From NCBI GenBank assembly GCA_963695835.1, contig CAVOHR010000003.1:434001-498000 (forward strand): DNA of 64,000 bases, read 5' to 3'. The translations under genes and the position numbers were made by a program. The notes beneath the pieces are model-generated. The model made no database searches. It had not been told where the DNA came from and worked only from the letters and a program-made list of their open reading frames with translations. Of this stretch, positions 28,456-39,043 are shown piece after piece. How positions within the stretch are numbered: position 1 is the stretch's first letter; every line of letters starts with the position of its first letter. Origin of the DNA: VRUE01 sp963695835 (GTDB lineage Bacteria > Actinomycetota > Thermoleophilia > Solirubrobacterales > 70-9).

Positions 28456-29352
28456 TCAGGCGGCGTCGCGCTGGGCGGTCGCCGGCTCGGTCTGGTCGGC
28501 TCCCGCCTCGCCGGACCTGCTCTTCGCGGCACGCTCCTCGTAGCCGCGGCGGGCGCCGTGGTCGGCCTCGAGCATCAGCTTGTCGATCCCCATCGCGCGG
28601 CCGATCCACTCGCGGGCCGGGCGCGGCAGCATCGAGATCGTCTTGAACATCGCGCCGTTGGCGCGCGGCACGAAGACGTCGAAGCGCGGCGCTTCGAGCG
28701 CGTCGACGATCTCGTTCGCGACGTCCTCGGCCTCGACCGCCTTCACCCAGCGCGAGGAGACGCCGTGGGTCAGTTCGGTGTTGACGACGGTCGGCATCAC
28801 GCAGGAGATCTCGACCCCGGTGCCGCGCAGCTCCTGGCGGACCGCCTCGCTGACGCCGACGACGGCGTGCTTGGTCCCCGAGTAGGTGGCGATGCCGGGG
28901 ATGCCCGCCTTGCCCGCCTGCGAGGCGAGGTTGACGACGTGGCCCGAGCCGCGCGGCTGCATCCGCTCGACCGCCAGCTGCATGCCGGTGATCACGCCGT
29001 ACACGTTGATCTCGAGCTGGCGCCGGATCGAGTCGACGCCCTCGGCGGCGAACGGAGTCACCGGCATGATCCCGGCGTTGTTGACCAGCACGTCCAGCGG
29101 GCCGAGCTGGCGCTCGACCTCGCCGAGGAAGGCGGCGAAGGAGTCGCGGTCGGTGACGTCGAGCGCGGCGGCGATCGTGCCGCCGCCCAGCTCCGCCGCG
29201 GTCCTCTCGGCCAGCGGCAGGTCGAGGTCGCCGATCGCCACGCGGGCGCCCTTGCGGACCAGCGCGGCGGCGGTCGCCTTGCCGATCCCCCGGGCGCCCC
29301 CGGTTATCGCCACGACCCTGCCGTCGAGTGAGCGTCGCTCCTTCTTCGCCAT
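28456..29352 (-). CDS. Short-chain dehydrogenase/reductase
   Basis: This 298-residue protein is a classical SDR: TGGARGIG is the NAD(P) site, NNAG the structural motif, and the catalytic set is Ser in NLASQAG plus YSGTK (Tyr-x3-Lys). A C-terminal extension of about 45 residues is charged. The substrate is not predictable. The lipid-transfer/thiolase gene directly upstream on the same strand suggests lipid or sterol metabolism. Confidence 0.85.
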   Translation of the reverse strand: MAKKERRSLDGRVVAITGGARGIGKATAAALVRKGARVAIGDLDLPLAERTAAELGGGTIAAALDVTDRDSFAAFLGEVERQLGPLDVLVNNAGIMPVTPFAAEGVDSIRRQLEINVYGVITGMQLAVERMQPRGSGHVVNLASQAGKAGIPGIATYSGTKHAVVGVSEAVRQELRGTGVEISCVMPTVVNTELTHGVSSRWVKAVEAEDVANEIVDALEAPRFDVFVPRANGAMFKTISMLPRPAREWIGRAMGIDKLMLEADHGARRGYEERAAKSRSGEAGADQTEPATAQRDAA

Positions 29353-29378
29353 CGGGACCTCCTCCTCCGGAACGGCCC

Positions 29379-30572
29379 CTAGGCCGCCGGCTTGTAGACG
29401 GTGACCACGGCGGCGCCGCCGAGGCCGATGTTGTGCTGGAGGGCGGTCTTGGCGCCCTCGACCTGCCGCTTGTCCGCTTCGCCGCGCAGCTGCCAGGTCA
29501 GCTCCGAGCACTGCGCCAGCCCGGTCGCCCCCAGCGGATGGCCCTTGGAGATCAGCCCGCCGGAGGGGTTGACGACGACCTTGCCGCCGTAGGTGGTGGC
29601 CTCTTCCTCGACCAGCTTGTGGGCCTCCCCCTCGGCGGCGAAGCCGAGCGCTTCGTAGGTGATCAGCTCGTTGGCGCTGAAGCAGTCGTGCAGCTCGCAG
29701 ACGTCGACCTCGTCCGGGCCGATCCCGGCCTCCGCGTAGGCGTTCTCGGCGGCGGTCTTCGACATGTCCGAGCCGACGATCTTCATGCAGTCGGTGTCCT
29801 CGGCGAAGGTCGAGCTGAGGTCGGTGACCATCGACTGGCCGGCGATCTCGATCGCCTGGCCGCCGAGGTCGTGCTCTTCGACGTAGCGCTCGGAGGCGAC
29901 GATCGCGCAGGCCGAGCCGTCGGAGGTCGGCGAGCACTGGAGCTTGGTCAGCGGGTCGTGGATCATCCTCGCCGACTTGATCTCCTCGAGGCTGTATACG
30001 TCCTGGAACTGGGCGTAGGGGTTGTTCACCGAGTGCTTGTGGTTCTTCCAGCCGATCCAGGCGTAGTGGTCGGGGTTGGAGCCGTACTTCTCCATGTGGT
30101 CGCGGCCGGCGTTGCCGAACATCTGCGGCGCCGGCGGCGACTGCTCGGGGTCGCGGATCTCGAACATCCGCATCGCGTGCTTGTCGAGCGCGTTGGTGCG
30201 GTCGGTGTACTTGACGCCGAGCGAGCCCGGCTCCATCTTCTCGAAGCCGAGCGCGAGCGCGCACTCGACCAGGCCGCCCTTGACCGCCTGGCGGGCGAGG
30301 AACAGCGCCGAGGAGCCGGTCGAGCAGTTGTTGTTCACGTTGACCACCGGAATCCCGGTGAGGCCGAGCTGGTAGAGCGCCCGCTGGCCGTAGGTCGAGT
30401 CGCCGTAGCAGTAGCCGGCGTAGGCCTGCTCGACGTCCTCGTAGGGGATGCCGGCGTCGGCGAGCGCCTTCTCCCCCGCCTCCTTGGCCCAGTCGGGGTA
30501 GTCGCCCTCCTTCGTGCCCGGCTTCTCGAACTTGGTCATCCCGACCCCGATCACGTACGTGCGGTTGCTCAA
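29379..30572 (-). CDS. Thiolase-like lipid-transfer protein
   Basis: The protein has 397 residues and starts at TTG 30572 behind an AGGAGAG ribosome-binding site. It follows the SCP-x thiolase pattern: nucleophilic Cys in NVNNNCSTGSSAL, ELHDCFSANE, and the C-terminal motif GGLISKGHPLGATGLAQ. Members act in beta-oxidation or steroid side-chain degradation, often with MaoC or SDR partners. The adjacent SDR fits. The specific substrate is unknown. Confidence 0.85.
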   Translation of the reverse strand: MSNRTYVIGVGMTKFEKPGTKEGDYPDWAKEAGEKALADAGIPYEDVEQAYAGYCYGDSTYGQRALYQLGLTGIPVVNVNNNCSTGSSALFLARQAVKGGLVECALALGFEKMEPGSLGVKYTDRTNALDKHAMRMFEIRDPEQSPPAPQMFGNAGRDHMEKYGSNPDHYAWIGWKNHKHSVNNPYAQFQDVYSLEEIKSARMIHDPLTKLQCSPTSDGSACAIVASERYVEEHDLGGQAIEIAGQSMVTDLSSTFAEDTDCMKIVGSDMSKTAAENAYAEAGIGPDEVDVCELHDCFSANELITYEALGFAAEGEAHKLVEEEATTYGGKVVVNPSGGLISKGHPLGATGLAQCSELTWQLRGEADKRQVEGAKTALQHNIGLGGAAVVTVYKPAA

Positions 30573-30630
30573 AGTCTCTCCTGTGTGGTCGCGCCGCCCC
30601 GGGCGGCGTTTGGCTGCGTGGCCAGGAAAT

Positions 30631-31824
30631 CTACCGGGCCGGGTCCGGTGGCGCTGCCGGGGTTCTCCCCTCCCCCGGGTTCGGCCAGAGCAGGAAGGCG
30701 GCGCCGGCGATCGCGATGCCGATCGCCGTGGCGATGGCGCGCTGGCCGGCCGCGTGCAGCGCGGGCTCGCCAAGCGTGTCGGCGAGCAGGACCGCGTAGG
30801 TGGTGATCGCGGCGGTGAACAGCGCGTACTGGACGGTGAGCAGCCCGTAGGCGAAGGCGGTGGCGATGGTCAGGGCGACGGCGAGAGCGATCCCGTCGTC
30901 GTTGAGCCAGAAGGACAGCGCCGTGGCCACGATCAGCCCGATCGCGGTGCCGGCGGCGCGCAGGATCAGACGGCGGAAGGTCTCGTCCTCCTCGGGGCGG
31001 AGGACGAAGAGGACGGTGAGCGGGATCCAGAAGCCATGCTCGTGCATCCCCAGCAGCCAGTAGGCGGCGGCGGCGGCGGCGAGCGCCCCGCCGAAGCGCA
31101 GCGCGTGGCGGGCGCTGGCCGAGCGCAGGGTCAGGTTGTCGGAGAGCGCCCGCAGCGCCGCGCGGGTGTCCCAGCCCGCCGCCCCTCCCTCCTCCGTGCG
31201 GTCGCCGGCGGCGTAGACGCAGAGCGAGAAGGCGGCCTGGAGGGCGCCGCCGAGGGCGGCGAACAGGAGCGCCTCCGTCGTGTGTGCGATCGGGATGCCG
31301 AGGCCCTGGGAGACCAGCAGCGCCAGCGCCACCGAGAGGCCGGCGATCGAGAGCCGCAGCGAGACCGCGAAGCAGTAGCCCGCCGCCGCGCCGACCAGCG
31401 CCATCGCCGCCACCGCGGGCAGCGCCGAGCCGCCGCTGAGGACGCCGAGCGCTGCCGCGAGGGCGACGAACGGCGTCACCGCCGCCTGCCAGGCGGCGCG
31501 GGTCCGGGCCGGCGCGTCGAGGCCCGGGAAGCCGACGAAGAGGGCGCCGGTCGCGATCGCCCCCTTGCTCGCGGTGCCGATGCCCAGCTCGACCAGCAGC
31601 GCCGCGCCGACGGGGATCGCGACCAGGGAGCCGCGGCGCAGCGCCGGCCCCGGCGCGCTCGGCCCGAGCGTCAGCAGCGGCGAGGCGCGCAGGCGCTGCG
31701 CCGCGCCCGCGGCGTTGAACAGCGGCGCTGTCGAGCTGTTGGCGGGCGTGGCAGGCGAGTCTAAGCAGAACGGAGGGCGCGCCCAAGTACCCTGAAGGGC
31801 CGTGATCGTCGCCGACCTGAGCAC
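30631..31824 (-). CDS. FUSC-family membrane transporter
   Basis: The supported part (from about residue 45) has two blocks of about five membrane helices separated by a cytoplasmic segment. The second block contains HGFWIPLTVLFVLRPEEDETF and RAAGTAIG, the FUSC/aromatic-acid-exporter signature. The reading frame extends to GTG 31824, which would overlap the divergent ccdA-like start, so the true start is probably nearer 31690-31760. The substrate is unknown. Confidence 0.7.
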   Translation of the reverse strand: MLRSATITALQGTWARPPFCLDSPATPANSSTAPLFNAAGAAQRLRASPLLTLGPSAPGPALRRGSLVAIPVGAALLVELGIGTASKGAIATGALFVGFPGLDAPARTRAAWQAAVTPFVALAAALGVLSGGSALPAVAAMALVGAAAGYCFAVSLRLSIAGLSVALALLVSQGLGIPIAHTTEALLFAALGGALQAAFSLCVYAAGDRTEEGGAAGWDTRAALRALSDNLTLRSASARHALRFGGALAAAAAAYWLLGMHEHGFWIPLTVLFVLRPEEDETFRRLILRAAGTAIGLIVATALSFWLNDDGIALAVALTIATAFAYGLLTVQYALFTAAITTYAVLLADTLGEPALHAAGQRAIATAIGIAIAGAAFLLWPNPGEGRTPAAPPDPAR

Positions 31825-32559
31825 CGATCCGACCGCGGGAGTCGGCGTCCTCGCCGCGCTCGTGGCGGGGCTCGTCTCCTTCCTCTCCCCCTGCGTGCTG
31901 CCGCTCGTGCCCGGCTACCTCTCGGCCGTCAGCGGCGTCTCCACGGCGGAGCTGGACAGCGCCGGCTGGCGCCGCGTGCTCGGCCCCAGCCTGCTCTTCG
32001 TCGCCAGCTTCTCGGCGATCTTCATCCTGCTCGGCCTCACCGCGACCGGCCTCGGCTCGACCCTCCAGGACCACAAGCAGTTGCTGACCAAGATCGCCGC
32101 GGCGCTGATCGTCGCATGGGCGTCCTCTTCGTCGCCTCGCTGTTCATAACCCGCCTCAACCGCGAGTGGCACGTCGACGCCCTGCTGGAGCGGGCCGGCC
32201 GCGGCGGCCCGATCGTCGCCGGCGCCGCCTTCGCGATCGCCTGGACCCCCTGCATCGGCCCCACCCTCGGCGCGATCCTCTCCGCCGCCTCGCTCTCCGG
32301 CTCGGCCGGCCGCGGCGCCTTCCTCCTCGCCGTCTACTCCGCCGGCCTGGCGATCCCCTTCCTCCTCACCGCCGTCGCCTTCTCCCGCATGACCAGCGCC
32401 TTCGCCGCCGTCAAGCGCCACTACCAGGCGATAGTCGCCACCGGCGGCCTGGTCCTGATCGCGATGGGCGTCCTGATCTGGTCGGGCGAGCTGACCCGCC
32501 TCAACATCGAAGCCCAGAGCTGGCTGAGCGGCCTCGGCCTCGAATTCTGGAACGTCTGA
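31802..32559 (+). pseudogene. ccdA: CcdA/DsbD-type thiol-electron carrier, one-base frameshift
   Basis: The first frame encodes the N-terminal half (VSFLSPCVLPLVPGYLSAVSG is the hallmark first motif, with one redox Cys). The second frame, from 32116, has the other (IAWTPCIGPTLGAILS) and the remaining helices. A missing base near 32117 splits a roughly 250-residue protein. CcdA moves electrons across the membrane for cytochrome c maturation or disulfide reduction. A sequencing error is likely because both halves are well conserved. Confidence 0.8.
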
Positions 32560-32577
32560 GTTCGCCGCCGGTGTGGC

Positions 32578-32856
32578 TCAGTTGTTCGCCGGCACGACCG
32601 TCACGAGCTCCCGCCCGACCGCCTCGGTCTCCTCGAGGCCGGCATCGTCCAGTTCGCGCGAGCAGACGATGCGGAAGCGGCCGGTGCCGATCTCGGAGTC
32701 GGGCACGACCGGCAGTCCGCGGATCTCCTCCCAGCCCAGCCGCTCGACCTCGAACGGGTTCATCCGCACCTCCGCCGCCGGGAACGGGCAGCTGCGGTTG
32801 TGCTGGTCGATCGCCTTGGAGATCGCCTCCAGGTTCTTCGCCTCGGGTGACGCCAC
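32578..32856 (-). CDS. Conserved small hypothetical protein (92 aa)
   Basis: The alternating helix/strand pattern (IDQHNRSCPFPAAEVRMNPF, GTGRFRIVCSREL) looks like a small globular protein with two cysteines. There is no membrane helix. I do not recognise a function. It converges on the ccdA-like gene. Confidence 0.5.
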   Translation of the reverse strand: MASPEAKNLEAISKAIDQHNRSCPFPAAEVRMNPFEVERLGWEEIRGLPVVPDSEIGTGRFRIVCSRELDDAGLEETEAVGRELVTVVPANN

Positions 32857-32886
32857 GGAGTGAAGTCTAGGACGATCCGCGCGGCC

Positions 32887-33303
32887 TCACAGCGCGCCGC
32901 CGGTCTCGTACGGCTGGCCGGGCGTGGCGCCGAGCGCCAGCAGGCGGATGCCCTCGGGGCCGGGAACGATCTTGCGCTTGACCTCGGGACCGACACGGGC
33001 GACGTGGTCGGCGTCGATCGGGTAGTGCTCGCCGTCGGCTTCGAGGATGCCGGAGCCGCCGAGGGCGATGTAGACCTCCTCCTGGCCGAGCTGCTGGGGG
33101 CGCTTGGCGAACATCTGCCCGCCTATCCCCTTCTCCGAGTGGTCGTGCTCGGGGTAGTCATCTGCACCGGGCGCCAGGTCGATGATCGAGATGCCGAAGG
33201 AGCTGACGCCGAGGCCGGCGGCGGCTTTGTGGAACTTGATTCCCTCGAAGAACCCGTCGATCGCGTCGATCTGGTCGATCTTCACGTGGGTGATGTCGGC
33301 CAT
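32887..33303 (-). CDS. Cupin-domain protein
   Basis: The protein has 138 residues with a cupin-2 barrel. Motif 1 is GADDYPEHDHSEKG with the metal-binding His residues, and motif 2 is around DADHVARVGPEVKRK. The region QEEVYIALGGSGILEADGE is typical. It may bind a small molecule or be a dioxygenase-like enzyme. The substrate is unknown. Confidence 0.7.
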   Translation of the reverse strand: MADITHVKIDQIDAIDGFFEGIKFHKAAAGLGVSSFGISIIDLAPGADDYPEHDHSEKGIGGQMFAKRPQQLGQEEVYIALGGSGILEADGEHYPIDADHVARVGPEVKRKIVPGPEGIRLLALGATPGQPYETGGAL

Positions 33304-33336
33304 GGATCGATCCTACCCTCGTCCTACGATCGGTTC

Positions 33337-34443
33337 GTGGCCGACCGGCGGACAATCGCCCATCTCGACATGGACGCCTTCTACGCGTCGGTCGAGTTGC
33401 GGCGGCGGCCGGAGTTGCGGGGGAAGCCGGTGGTGGTCTGCGGGTCGGGGCCGCGGGCGGTGGTTACGACGGCGAGCTACGAGGCTCGGAAGCTGGCCGG
33501 GATCCACTCGGCGATGCCGGCGGCTGTGGCGCGGCGGCGGCTGCCCGACGCCGTCTACCTGAAGCCCGATTTCGCCGCCTATCGCGAGGCCTCGGCGCGG
33601 GTGATGGACATCCTGCGGCGCAACGCGGAGACGGTCGAGGTGGTCGGGCTCGACGAGGCCTACCTCGACCTCGGCGGGCTGTTCTCGCCGAAGGCGACGA
33701 TGCGGCGGATCGCCGCCGAGATCCGCGCGGAGACCGGGCTCACCTGCTCGGTCGGGATCTCCGAGAACCGGCTGCTGGCGAAGATCACGAGCGAGCTGGG
33801 CAAGCCGGCCGGCCTCGTCGTCCTCTCGCGCGCCGAGGCGCTCGAGCGCTTCGCCGCCGACCCGCCCGGCCTCGTCCCCGGGATCGGCCCGAAGACCGCG
33901 CTCAAGCTGCAGCGGATGGGGATCCGCACCCTGGCGGATCTGCGCGACCACGACCCGGCCGCCCTGGCGCGCGCCTTCGGGCCGCGGATGGGTCGCTGGC
34001 TCCCCGCCCGCGCCCGCTTCGAGGACGACACCCCGATCGTCGTCGTCCGCGAGACCAAGTCGCAGTCGGCCGAGACGACCTTCGACGTCGACGTCGCCGA
34101 CCACGACGAGATGGCGACCCACATCCGCTCGCTCTCCGAGCAGCTCTGCCGGCGCCTGCGCTCGCGCGACCTCGCCGGCCGCACGATCGGGATCAAGGTC
34201 CGGCTCGACGACTGGACCAACGTCAGCCGCTCGCACACAGTCGAGGAGCCGACGAACGACCCCGCGGTCGTCACCCCGATCGCGCTCGAGCTGCTGCGCG
34301 CTTACGCCCCGCCCCGCCCCGTGCGACTGCTCGGCGTCCGCGTCGCCGGTTTTGGCAGTGAGGCCGCCATCGAGCCGGAGGCGCCGACAGGCTCAGATCG
34401 CAGCTCGGCGTCGCCGGTTAGGTCTGCGAAGATGAGGCGGTGA
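33337..34443 (+). CDS. dinB: DNA polymerase IV (Y-family)
   Basis: This 368-residue protein starts at GTG 33337. The N-terminal palm motif AHLDMDAFYASVELRRRPEL and the catalytic VVGLDEAYLDL supply the metal-binding acidic residues. GIGPKTALKLQRMGI is the helix-hairpin-helix, and the little-finger domain follows (TTFDVDVADHDEM). It performs error-prone translesion synthesis. The stop overlaps the next start. Confidence 0.9.
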   Translation: MADRRTIAHLDMDAFYASVELRRRPELRGKPVVVCGSGPRAVVTTASYEARKLAGIHSAMPAAVARRRLPDAVYLKPDFAAYREASARVMDILRRNAETVEVVGLDEAYLDLGGLFSPKATMRRIAAEIRAETGLTCSVGISENRLLAKITSELGKPAGLVVLSRAEALERFAADPPGLVPGIGPKTALKLQRMGIRTLADLRDHDPAALARAFGPRMGRWLPARARFEDDTPIVVVRETKSQSAETTFDVDVADHDEMATHIRSLSEQLCRRLRSRDLAGRTIGIKVRLDDWTNVSRSHTVEEPTNDPAVVTPIALELLRAYAPPRPVRLLGVRVAGFGSEAAIEPEAPTGSDRSSASPVRSAKMRR

Positions 34444-35927
34444 GCAACGGCGACCGTCTGACCGGACTCGACGCCTCGTTCCTGCACATGGAGCGGGCCG
34501 GCGCCCACATGCACGTCGCCTCGGTCAGCGTCTTCGAAGGCTCGGCTCCCAGCCACGAAGAGTTCCGCGACCACATCGAGTCGCGCCTGCACCTGGTGCC
34601 GCGCTTCCGCCAGAAGCTGCGCTTCGTCCCCTTCGGCCAGGGCCGCCCGGTCTGGGTCGACGACCCCTTCCTCAACCTCGACTACCACGTGCGGCAGACC
34701 GCCCTGCCGGCGCCCGGCTCCGAGGAGCAGCTGCGCAACCTGGCGGCGCGGATCTTCTCCCAGCAGCTCGACCGCACCAAGCCGCTCTGGGAGCTGTGGC
34801 TGGTCGAGGGCCTCGACGGCGACCGCTTCGCGATCGTCGGCAAGAGCCACCACGCGCTGGTCGACGGCGTCTCCGGAGTCGACATAACCACCGTCCTCTT
34901 CGACCTCGAGGCCGAGCCGGAGAACCCGCCGGCGCGCCCGCCGAAGTGGGCGCCCCGCCCCGAACCCTCCGACATCGACCTGCTGCGCGACGCGCTGCGC
35001 GAGCGCGCCACCAGCCCGAGGGAGATCGTCCGCGGCGCCCGCGCCGCCCTGCGCGCGCCGCGCCGGGTGCTGCGCGACCTCGGCGCCACCGGCAAGATGC
35101 TCGAGGTGGCGACGAAAGCGCCGCAGACGCCGTTCAACGTCGAGATCGGCCCCCACCGCCGCCTCGCCTTCGTGCGCTGCGAGCTGGACGACCTGAAGCG
35201 GGTCAAGAACGCCCACGGCGGCACCGTCAACGACGTCGTCCTCTCGGTCGTCACCGGCGCGCTCGGCAACTACCTGCGCGCCCGCGGCCACGACACCGAG
35301 GACCTCGAGCTGCGGGCGATGGTCCCGGTCAGCGTCCGCGCGACCGAGGAGCGCGGCGCGCTCGGCAACCGCATCTCGGCGATGATGGCGCCGCTGCCGG
35401 TCTGGTGCGAGGACCCGGTGCAGCGGCTGCGGCTGATCTCGGAGACGATGGGCGACCTGAAGGGCTCCGGGCAGGCGGTCGGCGCCGAGATCCTCACCCG
35501 GCTGACCGATTTCGCGCCGACCACGATCGCCTCGCAGGCGGCCCGCCTGCAGCCGGCGCAGCGCTTCTTCAACCTCGTCGTCACCAACGTGCCGGGGCCG
35601 CAGTTCCCGCTCTACGTGCTGGGACGGCGGATGGAATCGATCTTCCCGCTGGTCCCGCTGGCCCGCCGCCAGGCGCTCTGCGTCGGGATCATGTCCTACG
35701 ACGGCCAGATCGACTTCGGCCTGGTCGGCGACCTCGACGCGATGGCCGACCTCGACAGCTTCGCCCTCGACCTCGAGGGCGCGGTCGGCGAAGCGGTCGC
35801 CGGCGCGCCGCCGGCCGGGAACGGTCAGCGCACGACTCGGCGCGCACCCGGAACGGCGCCGTGTCGGTCAAGTAGTTCCAGTCGAGCCGGCGCGCGTCGA
35901 ACCCCTGGGCGCTGGTGTCGGCGTTGA
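34440..35927 (+). CDS. Wax ester synthase/diacylglycerol acyltransferase (WS/DGAT)
   Basis: The acyltransferase motif HHxxxDG is SHHALVDG near residues 137-144. VVTNVPGP and the C-terminal GLVGDLDAM(A)DLDSF segment are typical. The family makes triacylglycerols or wax esters from acyl-CoA. The frame continues past the expected end (about 35820) into the convergent protease gene with low-complexity residues, so the true C-terminus is probably displaced by a frameshift near 35815. Confidence 0.85.
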   Translation: MSNGDRLTGLDASFLHMERAGAHMHVASVSVFEGSAPSHEEFRDHIESRLHLVPRFRQKLRFVPFGQGRPVWVDDPFLNLDYHVRQTALPAPGSEEQLRNLAARIFSQQLDRTKPLWELWLVEGLDGDRFAIVGKSHHALVDGVSGVDITTVLFDLEAEPENPPARPPKWAPRPEPSDIDLLRDALRERATSPREIVRGARAALRAPRRVLRDLGATGKMLEVATKAPQTPFNVEIGPHRRLAFVRCELDDLKRVKNAHGGTVNDVVLSVVTGALGNYLRARGHDTEDLELRAMVPVSVRATEERGALGNRISAMMAPLPVWCEDPVQRLRLISETMGDLKGSGQAVGAEILTRLTDFAPTTIASQAARLQPAQRFFNLVVTNVPGPQFPLYVLGRRMESIFPLVPLARRQALCVGIMSYDGQIDFGLVGDLDAMADLDSFALDLEGAVGEAVAGAPPAGNGQRTTRRAPGTAPCRSSSSSRAGARRTPGRWCRR

Positions 35928-37219
35928 CCACCACGGCGGTGATCCGCTTGAAGCGACCGGGCCGCGGCAGGCGCACGGTCAGCTCTCCCCCGTGCGGCCT
36001 GAAGCGCAGGCGGCCGATCGACGTGGCCGTGCCGCTCGCTGCCGCTCCGCCCGACCAGGGCCAGGCCGGCGTCGATCCCGCGCGGAGCCAGTGCGCGGAC
36101 GACGACGGCGCGCCCGGCGTGGGCGTGGACGCCGAGCAGCTCGAAGGTGGCGTGGTTGAGGTGGCGCTCGAGCGGCCGGCCGTCACGAGGTAGGCCGCCC
36201 TGGCGCGGCACGTCCGGGTACTGCGGCCCCTCGCGGAAGGCCGCGCCGGTGCGCCACTCGGCGACGTCGCGGGCGAAGCGGGCGAAGTCGAGCTGGATGC
36301 CGGGACCGCCGGCGGCGCGGATCGCCGCGTCGTAGGCGGCGACCGAGAAGCCGCCCGGCCTGGTGTGGATCGCCCGCGCCCAGGCGCTGCGGATCACGCC
36401 GCCGCCCGTAGCGGTGCGCCAGCCATTCGTTCCAGACCGCCGAGCCGTACTCGCGGATCGAGCCGGCGGTCAGCGGCGTGTTGAAGAGGCTTCACCCAGC
36501 GCCGCACGTAGCGCAGGTAGTCGTCGATCCCGTCGTAGACCTGGTTCTCCATCCAGGTCGCGGTCGACTCGGCGAACCAGGCGTCCTGGTAGGCGTCGTA
36601 GCCCATCTGCAGGATGTGGTTGTACTCGTGGGCGAAGGTCACCTCGAGGATCTGTCGGCAGCGAGGCGCTCGGGTACTCGAAGCGGTCGTAGTCGTTGTC
36701 GAGGACCAGGTAGCCGTGCAGCCGCCGCGGCAGCCGCCCCGCCTTGCCTTCCTGGCCGTTGTCGGGCGCCGCGTAGCCGAACAGCTGGCGCCCGAGGTCC
36801 TTCAGGTAGACGTCGGTCTTGCCGTTGCGGCCGCCGCGGCGCCCGTCGGAGCGCGGCTCGCGCCAGCCCAGCTTGCCGTTCTCGATCGCGTGAACGCGCC
36901 GGGCGACCCGCAGCACCCGCTCGACGTAGTCGGGGACGCCGTCGCCGTCTGCGATCCCGTTGTCGTCGGCGAGCGGCGGCGCGTCGAGGCCCTCCGAGAC
37001 CCAGTGGACGCAGAAGCGGCCGGCGCAGGCGGGCGAGCGGGGCGCCTCGGGCACGCTGTAGGAGTGCCGGGCAGCGTCGGGGTGGTCGGTCGGTCGCGCC
37101 TGCGGGGCGCGGAAGACCCACTGGTCGCCTGCCGACGCAGTCGCCGGCAGCGCCGCCGCCGCGGCCAGCAGTCCGATCGAGACGAGCGTGGCCCCGGTCT
37201 GTCGCCGCCATGCCCGCAT
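35825..37219 (-). pseudogene. Secreted zinc metalloprotease (MXAN_6640-like), several frameshifts
   Basis: A signal peptide (RRQTGATLVSIGLLAAAAAL, cut after ATASA) leads a mature region with VWE-type secreted-protein features. The active-site HExxH is FAHEYNHILQMGYDAYQDAWF, with a downstream Glu in ESTATWMEN. The domains are spread over at least four reading frames, with breaks near 36657, 36488, 36405 and 36030. A gene this broken is either a true pseudogene or sits in a low-quality assembly stretch. The latter fits the neighbouring nadE. Confidence 0.65.
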
Positions 37220-37301
37220 CAGGCGCAATCTACCGACGACCGCGGCGCTTGCCGACACCGTCGCCCGCGATACTTCCCGGCATGAAGCTGCGGAGCATCG
37301 G

Positions 37302-38968
37302 ATGCGCGTAGCGCTCGCCCAGATCGACCCCACGGTCGGCGACGTCGACGGCAACGCGGCGAAGATCGCCGAGTGGATCGGCCGCGCCGAGGCCGAGCGG
37401 GCCGAGCTGACGGTCTTCCCCGAGCTCTGCGTGCCCGGCTACCCGGCCGAGGACCTCTACCTGAAGCAACACTTCGTCGAGGCCAACCGGCGCGCCGTCG
37501 AGGAGCTGGCGCGGGGGGTCGGCGACACGGTCGTCCTGGTCGGCTTCGCCGAGCCGGTCGCCGGCGGCGGCGACCACCGCCACGCCCACAACTCGATCGC
37601 CGTGATCTCCGGCGGCCGGGTCCGCACCGTGTACCGCAAGAACCGGCTGCCCAACTACGCGGTCTTCGACGAGCAGCGCTACTTCGTCCCCGGCACCGAG
37701 CCGCTCACCGTCTCCGTCGCCGGCGCCGGGGTCGGCCTGACGATCTGCGAGGACCTCTGGGTGGAGGGACCGCCGGCGTCGAGCGAGGCGATCGAAGGCG
37801 CCGAGCTGATCGCCAACCCGTCGGGCTCGCCGTACCACCGCGGCAAGGGCCGCGAGCGCGAGGAGATGTTCGCCGCCCGCGCCCGCAGCTACGGCGCCCA
37901 CATCGCCTTCTGCAACCTGGTCGGCGGCCAGGACGAGCTGGTCTTCGACGGCCACAGCTTCGTCGTCGACCCCGGTGGCGAGGTGATCGCCCGCGCCGCC
38001 CAGTTCGAGGAGGAGCTGCTGGTCTGCGAGATCCCCTCCACCTCGCCCGGGCGCGTCGCCGAGCCGCTGCCCGACCTGGCCGAGGTCTACGGGGCGCTCG
38101 TCCTCGGCCTGCGCGACTACGTCGCGCAAGAACGGCTTCCGCCACGTCGGCCTCGCCCTCTCGGGCGGGATCGATTCGGCCCTGGTCGCGCTGCTCGCCG
38201 CCGACGCGGTCGGCCCTGCGAACGTCAGCTGCGTCGTCATGCCCTCGCCGCATTCAAGCGATGAAACCCAGGCCGATGCCCGAACTATCGCCGCCAACCT
38301 CGGTGTCGAGGCGATCGAGATCCCGATCGGGGCGACGATGGCACGCCTACGAGGCGGCGCTGGCGCCCTCCTTCGCGGTCGACGAGAACGCCGCCCCGCG
38401 TTCCCTCCCCCACGATCCGGCGCTTCCCTCGGAGGTCGACCTCGCCGCCGAGAACATCCAGGCGCGGATCCGCGGCAACATGATGATGGCGCTCTCCAAC
38501 AAGCACGGCTGGCTGGTCCTGACCACCGGCAACAAGAGCGAGATGTCGGTCGGCTACGCGACCCTCTACGGCGACATGGCGGGCGGCTTCGCGGCGATCA
38601 AGGACGTGCCGAAGATGCTCGTATACGAGCTGGTCCGCCACCGCAACGAGACAGCCGGCCGCGAGCTGGTTCCCGCCTCGGTGCTCGACCGCGCGCCGTC
38701 GGCCGAGCTGCGCCCCGATCAGCGCGACGTCGACTCCCTGCCCCCCTACGAGCTGCTCGACCGGGTGCTCGAGGCCTACGTCGAGCGCGACGAGGGCCGC
38801 GAGGAGATGATCGAGGCCGGGATGCCGGCCGAGGTCGTCGACGAGGTGGTGCGGATGGTCGACCGCTCCGAGTACAAGCGCCGCCAGGCGGCGCCCGGCA
38901 TCCGCATCACGCCGAAGGCGTTCGGCCGCGACCGCCGCCTCCCCATCACCAACCGCTTCGGCGGCTAG
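37302..38968 (+). pseudogene. nadE: Glutamine-dependent NAD+ synthetase, two one-base frameshifts
   Basis: The N-terminal nitrilase-like glutaminase starts at ATG 37302 with MRVALAQIDPTVGDVDGN and keeps Glu in FPELCVPGYP, Lys in YRKNRLPNY and Cys in LTICEDLWVEG. The synthetase domain has the PP-loop ALSGGIDSAL. Single extra bases near 38124 and 38340 move the frame twice. The enzyme is essential in most bacteria, so these shifts are probably sequencing errors. The corrected product is about 555 residues. Confidence 0.85.
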
Positions 38969-39043
38969 GCCGTTTCCATGCCGGCGCCTGACGGCGTCCT
39001 CGGTCGCTCGCGTGCAGAGCACGCCACGCTCCCTGCGTCCTTG